Shown here: piece by piece, positions 37,603 to 49,332 of the stretch
How positions within the stretch are numbered: position 1 is the stretch's first letter
Layout: the number at the start of each line of letters is the position of its first letter
Source: Multifurca ochricompacta
Taxonomy: Eukaryota; Basidiomycota; Agaricomycetes; Russulales; Russulaceae
Direction: 5' to 3'
Assembly (NCBI GenBank): GCA_022496185.1
Contig: WTXG01000018.1
Location: 372,001 to 436,000 of the forward strand
DNA length: 64,000 bases
Notes under the pieces: model-generated
What the model saw: the letters and a program-made list of their open reading frames with translations, nothing else
What the model was told of the DNA's origin: nothing
Database searches by the model: none
Made by a program: the position numbers and the translations under genes

Positions 37603-38962
37603 GCTTAAGCGGGATGGTAATATAGGTTCCGGCAGAGACGACGGAGAAATGGCCTACGCCTCTCTTCAGAAGTCTGTGATATCATACCAAGTTAGCCAAA
37701 GACATACCTACACCGGATAGAGATCACCATACATCTGTGATCGTTCTTGTGACGGCTTGTTTTTTTTTTTCATTTCATCAAGGTTGAACCTGTAGCGATA
37801 GTTTTTGGCTTTAGTCTTGACTTTTTTCCTAGTTCGTCTATCGTTTCTGTATCGCATATCGTTCGCGTGCGTCATTGACTATCCATCAATAGATAGGAAA
37901 GTCTTTAGCTACAGACGTCCGTAGACCTATTTTTACATGTATCTACGTTATTCGTATCCGATTCTCATACACATGTCCCGCAAACTGCTGCATATGATGA
38001 AAATCCTTGCACAGCTGCGGCTTGCCTACTTTCTTGCCCCTAGAATGGTAGTTATAATTCAGTTATGATGGTCAGAACTGAAGTGAGCTGTACACTAAAA
38101 GCATCCTGATCGGGCGAGGAATGAGTTTCCGTCCAAAGGCACACACAGAAACCTACTCATGACCCAGTGCCTTTCCGAGTCTGAGCATGTCTCACAGCCA
38201 CGAAGGCCAACCAGGTGTGCTCTACAGAGTCCTCGACTAGACTCCGCAGTATTGATGCCATTGAAGACCTGCTCTATATTTTAAAGCTTTACCTTGATTG
38301 TATACACGAACGACAGACCTAAGATTCCGAGTGTGAGTACCGCCAGGCCCACTGGCAGTAATGCATGTACATAGCTATACACAGCTGAGTGTCAATAAAT
38401 AGGAATGAAAGACTGTATAAATATCACAAGAACACATGTATAGGCTGAAGATGGCGAAGCCAACTCTCCACTTCAGTTGGCATTGAGGCAGAGGGGGTTG
38501 GTCCGTATGATCATATGAGTGAACCGATTGCGTGCGCTCCTACTAGTATATGAGCAATTCTAAACTAAACTCTCACAGACCATCAATCATAACAAGCTCC
38601 AAGCAGGCGGCCCTGAGTATCATGACAACTTAATCATGCACCATGTACACCACCATGGGGAGCGGTACTAGTAGGGCACTCGCATCAGGCATTAGATGCG
38701 ACTAGACTGTCTAAGCTCGCTTTAGTTTCCTTACAACTCGGCTCGCTCTCTGACGCGCAAGATGCCTCCGACCCCATTCCCATTCACCACAGAAATGAGT
38801 CTGGGAGAAGCTAAGACCAGCTCGCTACCTTAATATGGTGTCCGTCCGCGCCTGTGGTTTCGCACATTTGCAATTTACATAGGTCATATTGTACTCTCCC
38901 CACGACACACTGGCAATTTGCTTGGAGATTTTCCTATTAATGTAGACTGCTTCAGAACCCCA
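37603..38962. other. convergent intergenic interval
   Basis: About 1.36 kb between the ends of the PTOV-like and kinesin genes. It holds a poly-T run at about 37760-37769 and no reading frame with protein character. Confidence 0.4.
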
Positions 38963-41767
38963 TCAATTTGGGCTGTTGACGACTTCCATGCCAAAGGTTA
39001 CGGTCGCTGTAGGTCCGGCCTCTAAAAGGCTCACTATCGTTTCCTCTTCATTGCTCTCGTCGTCATTGTCATGCCTCTCGGGAATCGCATTCAGTGCCAA
39101 CTTCATATTTGCACCTCTTGCCTGCGTTCCTTGTCTTGCCTTTCTCCCTTTGCCCCGCTTTGGAGATGGCCGAAACTCCGTTCCGTGTGCGACAGCATAC
39201 TCTATTTCAATAATCCTGCGGTGAGATTGAAAAGGATACGGGATTAGACGTAGGGTATGTAAGCTTATTCAAGAATACTTCAATAACGAAAAGTATCCAC
39301 CTCTCTTTCAGCTTTATGTTGTCGGGTACGTATGTCTCAGCCTTGCGGTAGAGATCCAGTGCAACCTGCAGATCGCCCCTGCTCGCGATGTCAGGTATGT
39401 CGCACTGAGAACGTTTTGGGGCGCACTTTTCTGAATGCGTCCTTGCCAGTGCAACGTAAGCGCGGCCTGTTTTTTTCCGTGACATAGGTGAAAGCTTGTG
39501 CACGATGTCACCGTCCCGTTTGTTGCGATCACTATTAACAACTCAGTCAGCAACAGTGATTATAACTACCTGTAGGCATACTACTTTCTCTCCAGGTCCT
39601 GCAAACGCTGGCGCAACTCATTGTCAAGGTCTTGATGTCGCTTCAAGAGAGGTGCAAGCACGTTTGAGTGCAAGTTGTGATGTCCGCCTTCGTGTGGTTG
39701 GTCTTCTCCTGTATCTGCGATCGCAACTTCTTTGCGGGATCGCTCCTTTTCATCTGCTACACGCTGGCGCTCCATTTCCTCCATTTTCTCTTTAAGACGG
39801 CGTTCAACTTCCGCTTCCACTGCTTTGGAGATCTGAAACCAACATAAATCATGAATCGGAATGATTTCACTTGTACAGAGGCGTCACCTTATCATCTATT
39901 TCTTGATTAGTCCATTTATTGACGCTGTAATGTTCCTGGGCAATGCCTATTCTGCTCTCTCTGCGCTTTCCAGTGCGTGGATAGGGTGCAGCCTCGGCCA
40001 TGTGGAATGCGGCTGAAATGCGTGGCACCCGAGATGGACCTGCGGCGCTAGTCACCCCTGAGGCGGCGGTGCGAGATACAACAAAAGATGCACGAGAGGA
40101 CCCCGAGACAGGCGTCACCACCGCTAGGGGAACCTGTTTGGGCGGAGGTGGCGGAGGGGCTGAAAAATGTGGTTTAGGGACTGGTCGAGCATCTGTGGGG
40201 GTTATCAGTGAGATGTAGAGAAACGAGCACGGGACTGACCTTTCTCATTAATAACAGGCTTGTTCTCGACATTTCGTGTTCGAACGGCGAAACTTCGATA
40301 GATCAATAAGGGCAAAAACCGCCGAGGAAATCCTTAATTACTTAAGAGTATTGAGAGTATCCTGTCGGAACTTCACCCCCGGTGCCAGGTTACATATGAG
40401 GAGCCCAACGGATGAACCCCCTAATGCGTCTTGAAGAATTCTAGTGAGCTTAGAGTTGCGGTAGGGTATCCGAGACTGCAAAGCTCTAATTTCAAGAACG
40501 AAATATATAAAGAGGAGGAATAACACACCGCCCCCTGATTCAGCGCGTGAACGACTTGTCCTAGAACACTTAGCGACTTGTTGATGGCTGCTGACTCTTG
40601 CAGGCGAGACGGGTCATTGCCTGTCAACTATGAATGACGCAGCGAATCAACATTAGGAAGCCAATGTTGAATGCTTACACCTACCTTGTTATTTTCGGAG
40701 CCGGCCAGATCAACTAAGTTGATTTTTCCAGTTAGAACTATCAATGATGTTAATGGACCAAAGGACATATGACGAAAAATATGTACCGACTTTTATTCTG
40801 CTGAGGAAGTTTAATTTCTATCGTCAAGATAGCATGCGATCGGGAAGATGCTATATTGAGAAACGTTGACCCAACCGAACGCTGCTTGTTCGCTGTTCTA
40901 ATCATAGGCAATTGTCAGGCTTAGGTCAACCCCAGTTCTGGCATATGCCTACACATATAACCTATTGAATTCGGTAACATCTTGAATTGGTAATGAAGAT
41001 AGGTTTGCAACAAAAACCTGGCCTGCATCATTCTCCCTGACTGGTAACTTTGGGGCCTAGCGGAAGACGTTCCGTGCGGTAAGTCATGTCCCTTAGGGAT
41101 ACTCTGCCATGGAAAGACTACGAGAATGACCTACCGTTTCCCGATCAACTAAGAGGTCATAAACCTCATCCCTATATATCTCCATATAGGACACCGATAC
41201 TGAAGCGCCATGTACGCACATCCTCTGCTTGTAGTCGAATAGGGCCTCGATGTAAGTCAGCTTTGAGGAAAATACTTTAACACCAGTTGCGAACCTCCAC
41301 AGCTCGAGGAATGACACCAGGTTGCGACCGAGTTCCTTGCATAGTGTGTGTCTTGCCGGATGACGTGACGCCGTATGCAAATATGGTGGCTGTCTGAGTT
41401 CGCTATCAACTTAGCACCTGTCTATATAGAATGAGGAAGCATAGCCCATTGGAGAGAACTCACAGCCCCACTATAAACCACATCAATCAAAGGCTTTACA
41501 TCTGCCTCAAAGATGTCCTCCTGACGGGCATCGTGACCATAACACGAAGAGAAACTGCTGAAGGCTGCTTTAACACGTAATGCTCTTCATTGGAGGGTAA
41601 ACGACTCACAGAAATCTGAAGACTTGAGATTGATCTCGGGGATTATTCACGCATATAGCAGAAAGACCATCGTCCGTAGTAGTGATCTTGATGCCATCAT
41701 CACTGAGCTCACCTGGGATTGGCGGACGAAGGCGTGCTATAATTTTGACTCTTTGCACACTCACCAT
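38963..41767 (-). CDS. kinesin motor protein
   Basis: A microtubule motor with an N-terminal head. It starts at 41767 ([20 protein letters not shown]). The P-loop is [16 protein letters not shown], switch I is ASSRSHAI, switch II is [11 protein letters not shown], and the neck-proximal motifs are [16 protein letters not shown] and [16 protein letters not shown]. Several short introns are needed, for example between PRAVE and ALFDYKQRM. The tail is a Ser/Pro-rich linker, a charged coiled coil ([20 protein letters not shown]), and a TPR-like segment ([16 protein letters not shown]) before a basic C-terminus ending in VVNSPN at 38963. The short tail and N-terminal motor could suit a chromosome-associated kinesin of the kinesin-10 type, but I cannot assign the subfamily. 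It sits 179 bp downstream of the Sos7-like kinetochore gene on the same strand. Confidence 0.8.
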
Positions 41768-41946
41768 GGGCTGAGTCTAATTCGAAACTGAGCTATGGGC
41801 GGTGAGATGAGAACCCCTTCGTGACAGTGTCTGACGCGAACGTCTCACGTGATCGCGTCAAGCGCAAAAGCGAGACCGTGGCAAACCTCCAGTGTGAAGT
41901 AAATAATGCTCAGGGCTCAGGTTAAATAAAGGCAGGATGCAGGTCA

Positions 41947-43203
41947 CTAGTAAACACTACTACTGAATGTTTGTCTTGCTCTCGAAAGTATATGCCATAT
42001 GAGTCCGGGGGCATCGTTTGCCTGAACAAACGAATCGACAGTATTTGTTATATCGACCCCTTCTAGACCCTCAACACGAACATCTGCCAGCTGCCGGGTA
42101 TTGGGGAGAAAAAGTAGGGCGATCATGATAACGCGTGGATTTTGCGCTGTGGTAAGATCACTCGGGTGGTCAACCGTATAGGTAAGTATCAGCTCATTCT
42201 CCGAAATGGACCGAGACGATTGCATGTTGAAGAGTAACCGGTGGAGCGCCAAGGACGATGTATACCTGTGTGGGTCCTATTCGATTAGGCCCGGTCAGAA
42301 AGAAAGGGGAACGAACCAATTACAGAGATCTACTGCACGTCCGTCGTCTGCATCAACCCTGTGTGCCGCTACTTTCTTCTCCAGCTCTGCTTTCTCAGAC
42401 CGTAGACGGTCTATATCGACGGTTCCCTCCCTTGCCGCGTCCTTCACGCGTGAAATTCTCTCGTTAACAGCTTGTAGTTCATCTTCTAACAGTTGCATAT
42501 CAGCAATCTGTGAGGAAAGTTGGCCTTCTGCAACAGGGATGGTCAAGCGAGGCGACGGGTGAGCTTGGCGGAGACGCGTGATTGCAAGACGGGCGTCAAG
42601 AATGCTTTGTGTTAGTGCAGTCGCCTCAGCTGCCAGCCCCTTAGCCTTGAGATAGTCTAAAAAACGCTAGTCAGATGGTACCAAGAAGATCAAGACAAGG
42701 CTTCTCACCTTGCTCAACCAGCGGCGCAAGGTTTCTGATGTCGCTGTGCCTCGTGATGAGCCTGGATTTCGCAGCCTTCAACTTGTCCTTCTTGACCAAA
42801 TTAGCAGCTTGCATATCAGCATTGGTATCCGCCGTGATCATAGGTGCTTCGTCGTTCACAATAGTCTTCACATACTTATCTTTGGCATTGTTCTCGAGAT
42901 ACTGAAACTTCAACTTGCGCATAAAAGACTAGGAAAGATTAGAGGATAAGGTCCCCGCGGGTGGGAAAAGCAAACCATGTAATCCGAGACTTCGGCCGCC
43001 AATGCATCCGGTGTCTGAGAAGTGCTACTGGATCCACGGCGCCCCAAAGCATCCTCAGCGATTTCGCTAGTTTCGGGAGTTCGAGAATTGAATCGGACTT
43101 GAATGTCGCGAATACGGAGATGGGCGGTATCAAATACCACCTGCAACTGCTTAGCAGAATCGATGCCAGAGAATATGGGCCCAGTTTTCGTCGGAACGGA
43201 CAT
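41947..43203 (-). CDS. Sos7-like kinetochore coiled-coil protein
   Basis: A predicted subunit of the fungal Spc7-Sos7 kinetochore module. From 43203 it reads MSVPTKTGPIFSGIDSAKQL. An intron after VSDYM leads to SFMRKLKFQYLENNAKDKYV, the most diagnostic stretch as I recall the family. A second intron leads into a long coiled coil (SSQIADMQLLEDELQAVNER, then RLRSEKAELEKKVAAHR). A third intron, donor GTTCGT, links VDLCNW to YTSSLALHRLL, and the protein ends SRARQTFSSSVY at 41947. All exon joins I tested keep the frame. Family assignment rests on the LKFxYLE motif and the coiled-coil layout, and a different kinetochore coiled-coil protein is possible. Confidence 0.55.
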
Positions 43204-43889
43204 GATAGTGCACGATAATGATGGCCTAGCCACAGCGATTAGTTGAACAAAGATCATGACCTATCATGACCAAACATTATACTGCCCATTGCGGCACAAC
43301 CGGCCCGGCTCCAGGATTATGACCTTTTTTTTGAAATCGAGTTTATAATGCATGTCAAGGCATTGCCTAAGTGTGCAGCTATCTAAGAACAGGTGTACTA
43401 CAGATGTACTAGATAACAGGTAGGAGGGAATGCAAGCAGGAGGAAAAAACCCATGCAGGGAAAAACAGATTACCAGGAAGAGAAGTGGCCCCCCTAGTCA
43501 TCAAGAAAATGACATATTGCTAGATTGACTATTGCTAGCCAATCTAGCCCTTCTAGCACTTTAAATTCAAAAGTAGATCTAGCAAATGTGTCTTCATGCC
43601 TAGAACTACTTTTGAAAATGTAAAGCTACTTTCAATGTAAAGCTACTTTTTAATCTAAAGCTACTTTTAAAATCTAGGGCTCATTAGTCTAGTTTTTATG
43701 TTTATCACATTTTTTGGGTTGGCAAAGCAGTTCATAAAGTGGTTCACAAAGCAGTTCTCAGATAGTCCATAATAGTTTAACATTATTACTAAGCAATTTA
43801 CATGAAGATGGTAATCTACATGCACAATGTTTTTTGATATCAAGCATGAATAAATCAGAGGAATATAATATATTAATGAGACATACCAG
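43204..43889. other. AT-rich spacer at the border of the transposon block
   Basis: No gene. Three to four copies of an AAAGCTACTTTT-like unit occur at about 43610-43670. This marks the change from genic DNA to the repeat-rich block on the right. Confidence 0.4.
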
Positions 43890-43998
43890 TCAAGCTTGAT
43901 GAGGGGAAAGGCAGTAATCAGTGGGTCCTTCAGCATCTTGAGAGGACCCCTTACTTGTGTGATAATAGTATTGTGATTGGTCGATTATTTGTTCCCAA

Positions 43999-45441
43999 TA
44001 GGGATCAGCAAGGGTTTTCATACCCGCATGGGTAAGCGCCACGGGTTTTGACGGGTATGGGTATGGGTATACAACTCCCAACCACCAGAAACCGTACCCG
44101 CGCAGCGGTTTGGTGGGTATAAGTGGTCATCAGTCATTGACAAGATCAGCAGAAATGTAATGATAAAATACATCTGTAGCAAACAAATGACAAGATTTAA
44201 TTTGATGTATGCTACAGGGTTTCTGTAAATATATTCTAGTGTTATCCTATGAAATATCAAAGCAGATCAACAGTGCAATGTAAAATAAAAGTGTTATCAG
44301 TGATCCACTCTCTTGAAAATCATGATGCAACTGTTTTATTAATGCGATCAATTCTGCTGCTCTGGCACTATCTAAAATACACTCTAGACTATGTTAGACT
44401 ATTCTATAATCTAATTATCAAATTATTTTACTGAAACAAGGCCCGCGTGTATCTACAGGCTGCATAGAGCAGCGACTACATTGCATTGCATGGACCAGCA
44501 TATTGGTCTGATCTCCTTCCTATTAAGGAAGGTTGACTTAACAATCACAGCTTTGATTTTCCATTGGTCCGACAAGATTGTGATCACACATAGATAACAC
44601 AACAGAAACGTGTTCACAAATTAATTAGATACATAGAATATACATCTAAGATCTGACATATGATCAAATTACATCATTAAACAAGATAACGAGATAACGC
44701 GTTCATTTAATCTAGTAGCTGATATAGTACATCTAAAGTACAAGCCTGTGCCATGCCTGTTCCACAAAATGAAATTAAATAATAATGTAAATAAAGAATA
44801 AACTTAATCTTCTGAACATAAATCAGCAATTATTGAGGGATCCTGAGTAGCCACAAATGAATGCGTTGTATTTAAGTGTGTATCTCCTTGACCAGGATGG
44901 ACCAGGCTGGGTGTCCGAAATGCGCGATGCAAGTAAAGAACTTGCACACATTTCATTTTATGGGTAACCTGGGTATCAAAACAAATATCCAGGGGTTACC
45001 CCTGCCAATCACTATGCATTTGTCAATTATTTTTGCATTCTATGCAGTTATCTGACAGGCTTTTCATCAATGTTCTATAACATCTATCTAATCATCTTTG
45101 TATATTGGGGTGGATTTTAGTTGCACTTGTATAAAATTGAAACCAGAATAATAAAACAACAATAGAATAATGAATTATCTTAATCTTATGAAAATAAAAC
45201 AGGAATCTTTGAAGGATCCTGAGTAGCCACAAATGAACGCGTTGTGTATCTCCTTGACTGGGATGGCCCGGGCTGGTTATCCAAAATGTGCAATGCAAGC
45301 AAAAAACTTGCATGCGTTTACACAGGTAACCCGCAGGTGACCTGTGGGTAACCTGTGGGTTACCCGTACCCATAGCGACGGGTATGGGTATGGGTATGGG
45401 TACCAATGAAGATACCTGGGGGTTACCCCTGCTATTCACTA
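43999..45441 (+). mobile_element. hAT-like non-autonomous element, copy 1
   Basis: A 1443-bp repeat beginning TAGGGATCAGCAAGGG and ending CCCCTGCTATTCACTA, which gives imperfect terminal inverted repeats of the form TAGnGAnnAGCAnGGG. It is flanked by a perfect 8-bp duplication GTTCCCAA (43991-43998 and 45442-45449). A TAGGG start and 8-bp duplications are hallmarks of hAT transposons. Subterminal regions carry many GGGTAT, GGTAACC and GGGTTACC units. It contains no transposase and should depend on one encoded elsewhere. An internal TIR-like stretch near 44990-45017 and two related copies of a GGATCCTGAGTAGCCACAA segment suggest it arose from two related elements. Confidence 0.75.
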
Positions 45442-46025
45442 GTTCCCAATGTTTGCTGTCAACTCTTTTTGTAGTGCCAACCCATTCTCACACCTTTCTG
45501 CCCCAAGGATCTTCAATAAAACTGGGTCCCTTGACACCATCCCTGAACAATGTTAGCCCTCACTCAACTGCAGCTGTTACCAATGCCAGTGCTCCAATTT
45601 GAGGGCCATAATCAACTGGTGATTTTTCTATCCTTTGAAGGTGTTTTGCATATACTTTTGTGATTAACTCTGAACAAAATGCTGCATGTGAACCCTGTTG
45701 GCAATTTTGGACAGTTATAGTACATCATAATATAACTTACCTTGAGATCTGGGTACTGGTAAATAAAGCAAAAGCCTTCAAGAGCAGACTCAGCAAATTT
45801 TGCAAACTCTTCCAAAGAAGCAAAGTCATAGCATGTGTCATTGTCCCATAGATCCAAGATAACCTTGTAGCCTGCCTTTCCAATGTTGCTGCACCAGTTA
45901 TTGAGTACATTATCAATCTGAAAGTCATAAGATCAATACTCAGTAAGGAAAAATGAAGGATGTACCATGCCTAGTGTGATCTGTTGACACAGTCAGGTGT
46001 CGCATGATGCAACTCTGCATGACCT

Positions 46026-47923
46026 TAGTGAATAGCAGGGGTAACCCCTGGGTATCTTCATTGGTACCCGTACCTGTACCCGTACCCGTAGCGACGGGTA
46101 CGGGTAACCCGCAGGTTACCCGCGGGTCACCTGCGGGTTACCTGTGTAAACGCGTGCAAGTTTTTTGCTTGCATCGCGCATTTTGGATAACCGGCCTGGG
46201 CCATCCCGGTCAAGGAGATGCACAACGCGTTCATTTGTGGCTACTCAGGATCCTTCAAAGATTCCTGTTTTATTTTCATAAGATTAAGATAATTCATTAT
46301 TCTATTGTTGTTTTATTATTCTGATTTCAATTTTATACAAGCACAACTAAAATCCACCTCAATATACAAAGATGATTAGATAGATGTTATAGAACATTGA
46401 TGAAAAGCCTGTCAGATAACTGCATAGAATGCAAAAATAATTGACAAATGCATAGTGATTGGCAGGGGTAACCCCTGGATATTTGTTTTGATACCCAGAT
46501 TACCCATAATGTGACATTTTCTTGCTGCTGTTTCGGCTTTTCTCCTTTTTCTTCTATGCCCCTCTCTTTTGATGTCATAGACCTTGTGACCTTAGTATGA
46601 TATCATAGTACATTACATCTAGACTATGACTTCATAGTAGCTATATTGTATTTAAGGACTTCAATAAATCCAAGGACAGACTAAGTCTGTTCTCCTTGTA
46701 CCAATCAAAGGTCCTTAAGAAGTCCCTTCAGCCCTCTTCCAAGATGTGACTTGAGAGGGTTTGGCTCACCAGTAACTCCAGCAAAGGCTCTTGCCTTGCT
46801 ATCTGAACACCCTGACTTCACACACGATGTTCAAACTCGTTGCCTTGATCCATACCGGCCGCGCGCTGTGTGACACCTGCCTACCTTGATTGCCTTGATT
46901 GACTGTGACCCTGACTGACCCGAACCGACGCACGCCAAAGGACCTGTGTGCGACACATAAAATGAAACGTGTGCAAGTTCTTTACTTGCATCGCGCATTT
47001 CGGACACCCGGCCCGGTCCATCCCGGTCAAGGAGATACGCACTTGGATACAATGCGTTCATTTGTGGCTACTCAGGATCCCTCAATAATTGCTGATTTAT
47101 GTTCAGAATATTAAGTTTATTCTTTATTTACATTATTATTTTATTTCATTTTGTGGAACAGGCATGGCGCAGGCTTGTACTTTAGATGTACTATATCAGC
47201 TACTAGATTAAATGAACGCGTTATCTTGTTATCTCATTTAATGATGTAATTTGATCATATGTCAGATCTTAGATGTATATTCTATGTATCTAATTAATTT
47301 GTGAATGTGTTTTTGTTGTGTTATCTATGCGTGATCACAATCTTGTCGGACCAATGGAAAATCAAAGCCATGATTGTTAAGTCAACCTTCCTTAATAGGA
47401 AGGAGATCAGACCAATATGCTGGTCCATGCAATGCAATGTAGTCGCTGCTCTATGCAGCCTGTAGATACACGCGGGCCTTGTTTCAGTAAAATAAATTGG
47501 TAATTAGATTATAGAATAGTCTAAAGTAGTCTAGAGTGTATTTTAGATAGTGCCAGACCGGCAGAATTGATCGCGCATTAATAAAACAGTTGCATCATGA
47601 TTTTCAAGAGAGTGGATCACTGATAACACTTTTATTTTACATCGCACCGTTGATCTGCTTTGATATTTCATAGGATAACACTAGAATATATTTACAGAAG
47701 CCCTGTAGCATACATCAAATTTAATCTTATCATTTGTTTGCTACAGATGTATTTATCATTACATTTCTGCTGATCTTGTCAATGACTGATGACCACTTAT
47801 ACCTGCCAAACCCGCTGCACGGGTACGGGTTTCTGGCGGGTTGGGAGTTGTATACCCGTACCTGTACCCGTCAAAACCTGTGGCGCTTACCCACACGGGT
47901 ATGAAAACCCTTGCTGATCCCTA
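46026..47923 (-). mobile_element. hAT-like non-autonomous element, copy 2, inverted
   Basis: This is the reverse complement of copy 1. It begins TAGTGAATAGCAGGGG and ends CTTGCTGATCCCTA. It is 1898 bp long because a 446-bp solo LTR plus its 5-bp duplication sits inside; without it the length is 1447 bp, matching copy 1. The flanking 8-bp duplication is CATGACCT (46018-46025 and 47924-47931), different from that of copy 1. The two copies therefore inserted independently rather than arising as one foldback. Confidence 0.75.
46505..46960. repeat. solo LTR inside hAT copy 2, with 5-bp target duplication
   Basis: The insertion 46510-46955 starts TGTGACATTTT and ends TGTGTGCGACA, the TG...CA of a retroviral-type LTR. 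It is bracketed by CATAA on both sides (46505-46509, 46956-46960). The uninterrupted copy 1 shows the empty site with a single CATAA. A TATTTAAGGA promoter-like box lies near 46650. No internal retrotransposon sequence is left, so it is a recombination relic. Confidence 0.75.
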
Positions 47924-47964
47924 CATGACCTCATATAGGAGGTTGTGTACCACTATGAACCTGA

Positions 47965-48039
47965 GGCCGTGTAGCTCAGTGGTTTAGAGCACCGGACCCG
48001 GCTTGTCCAGAGGTCTTGGGTTCAATCCCCAATGTGGCC
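47965..48039 (+). repeat. tRNA-derived sequence (SINE head or decayed tRNA)
   Basis: The 75 nt start GGCCGTG and end TGTGGCC, forming an acceptor stem with three G-T pairs. The D arm GCTC/GAGC, a GGAC/GTCC anticodon stem and the T arm TTGGG-TTCAATC-CCCAA are all foldable. Internal Pol III A-box (TAGCTCAGTGG) and B-box (GGTTCAATCC) are intact and a TTTCTTTTCT terminator follows. The anticodon loop CCGGCTT lacks the invariant U33, so it is unlikely to decode. It lies within the dead gene fragment, which suggests a tRNA-derived SINE rather than a working tRNA. Confidence 0.55.
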
Positions 48040-48398
48040 ATTTCTTTTCTAGTGTGTGAGCCAGGGTCCTGTTTAAGGTCCCTTGATCGGGGTGCGTGTT
48101 TAGCCAACATGATCTGCATTTCCTTGGGCCTAAGTGGTATGTCTGGATATACAAGACACCATATATCTTTAATAATGCCCTCCACATGACTGTTTGCACC
48201 AAATGGGTCTTCTATGGACCCCGCCCACATTATCAAAGATGGAATGAATGTTTTTTGCCATGCACACCTATGAGCTGAACCATGTGGAAATGGTAGGTCT
48301 GTAACTGAGTACCTCCTTTGGGGATGCTTGGGATTAGCATCTTGCAAGTTGTCTTCTGTGCCCACAGCTGCATTATTTAACATGATCCCCATCTGTAC

Positions 48399-48745
48399 TG
48401 TCAAACAATCATGCTGCTGGTTATACTGACTGTGGTTAGTAGTGGTTAAGGCTAGAAAAGACAAGTAACTTCAGAGATAGAAGGAACTCTATATTACTAC
48501 ACTACTGACCTAGAAAAGACAAGTACTATAAGAAGCATTAGTCTAAAGGAAGTAGAGAGTAAAGTAGATGGGACTTACACTTCAGAGATAGAAGGAACTC
48601 TGAAGTGTAAGAGACGAAACAGACACCCTTATATACCCCAAGGGATGGTCTGTGCACACTGGGAATAAGTCCACAAGTGCTGGACAATAAAAATGAGGGA
48701 CAAAGGCCATTGGCCAAAGGAGAATCACATGCTATACTGCACATT
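48399..48745 (-). repeat. truncated copia-family LTR
   Basis: Starts TGTCAAACAATCATGC, like the complete LTR at 60516-61027, and matches its first part through the GAAGTGTAAG repeats and the TATA region. It is cut off at 48745, where the gypsy 5' LTR begins. About 160 bp of the LTR is missing. Confidence 0.75.
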
Positions 48746-49332
48746 TGTTATGAACCCCACTGTGTCGTCTCATTTCCCTTTTCCCTTCCACATGACTTGT
48801 TATTTGGCCCCACTTGCCCTTGTTGATGTGTTGTACCTTCTGTTGTACCTATTTGTTCCTTATCTGTGACTCATGCTGTGCTTATCTATGACTCATACTT
48901 TACCTCAGACTTCTTACGTATTTTCCCACCAGAATCGCAACTATACTGGATCCGTCTATGTATATTCTCACCTGGCCCACCCTGACTCTGTTCCCTTCAC
49001 GTTATATTGCAACTTTGTTGATGCACCCTGTATGTACTCCAATTCAGACTCTGACTTCTATTACGTATATAAGGCCCGTCTAGATAGCCTGTATACCTTA
49101 GACTTGACTTCTTAATGACTTGGTGCATTGCCTTCTGGGTGATCTCTAAGACCCAACCTCTGAATTGTCTCAGTGCTTCTGGCACTTCTCCCTCACCAGT
49201 ACTAAGGGATTAGCTCCTTAGTATTGACCTCTCACCTGACCTCCACACACTTGAAAGACAGTGTGTACTTGACTTCATAGTTTTGCTATGCGACTTGTCA
49301 CATTATGCTGAATGCCTGCACCAGGTGTTACA
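48746..49332 (+). repeat. gypsy 5' LTR
   Basis: 587 bp, starting TGTTATGAACCCCACTGTG and ending CAGGTGTTACA. It aligns along its whole length with 57775-58364. Most visible differences between the two are transitions, such as TGTTATG/TGTTACG and CACTTGCCC/CGCTTGCCC. Confidence 0.85.

Larger units (their letters stand above)
43890..48398 (-). pseudogene. broken gene of an expanded Agaricomycete family, split by two hAT insertions
   Basis: Three minus-strand pieces read as one interrupted protein. The first (48398-48100) contains DLPFPHGSAHRCAWQKTFIP and MWAGSIEDPFGANSHVEGII. The second (45936-45450) contains NWCSNIGKAGYKVILDLWDN, then a GTAAGT intron, then AKHLQRIEKSPVDYGP and GALALVTAAVE. 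The third (43990-43890) ends SQYYYHTSKGSSQDAEG and stops at 43890. A repeat with its own 8-bp target duplication separates each pair of pieces. In-frame TGA codons occur after AVE and after GRKV, at positions that look like lost arginines. From memory this resembles the uncharacterised DUF6532-type proteins that are abundant in mushrooms, but I could not check that. Function is unknown. Confidence 0.55.

Noticed and set aside
45384..45602. Short plus-strand frame in the spacer between the hAT copies
   Set aside because: It is antisense to the better supported minus-strand gene remnant and starts inside the GGGTAT repeat.
44040..46110. Interstitial telomere or subtelomere from the GGGTAT-like runs
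   Set aside because: The units are not the fungal TTAGGG repeat, they occur only inside the two repeat copies, and genes lie close on the left.
43999..47923. A single 3.9-kb foldback transposon with TA target duplication
   Set aside because: The TA dinucleotides are part of the element ends. Different perfect 8-bp duplications around each arm and coding sequence continuing through the spacer show two separate insertions.
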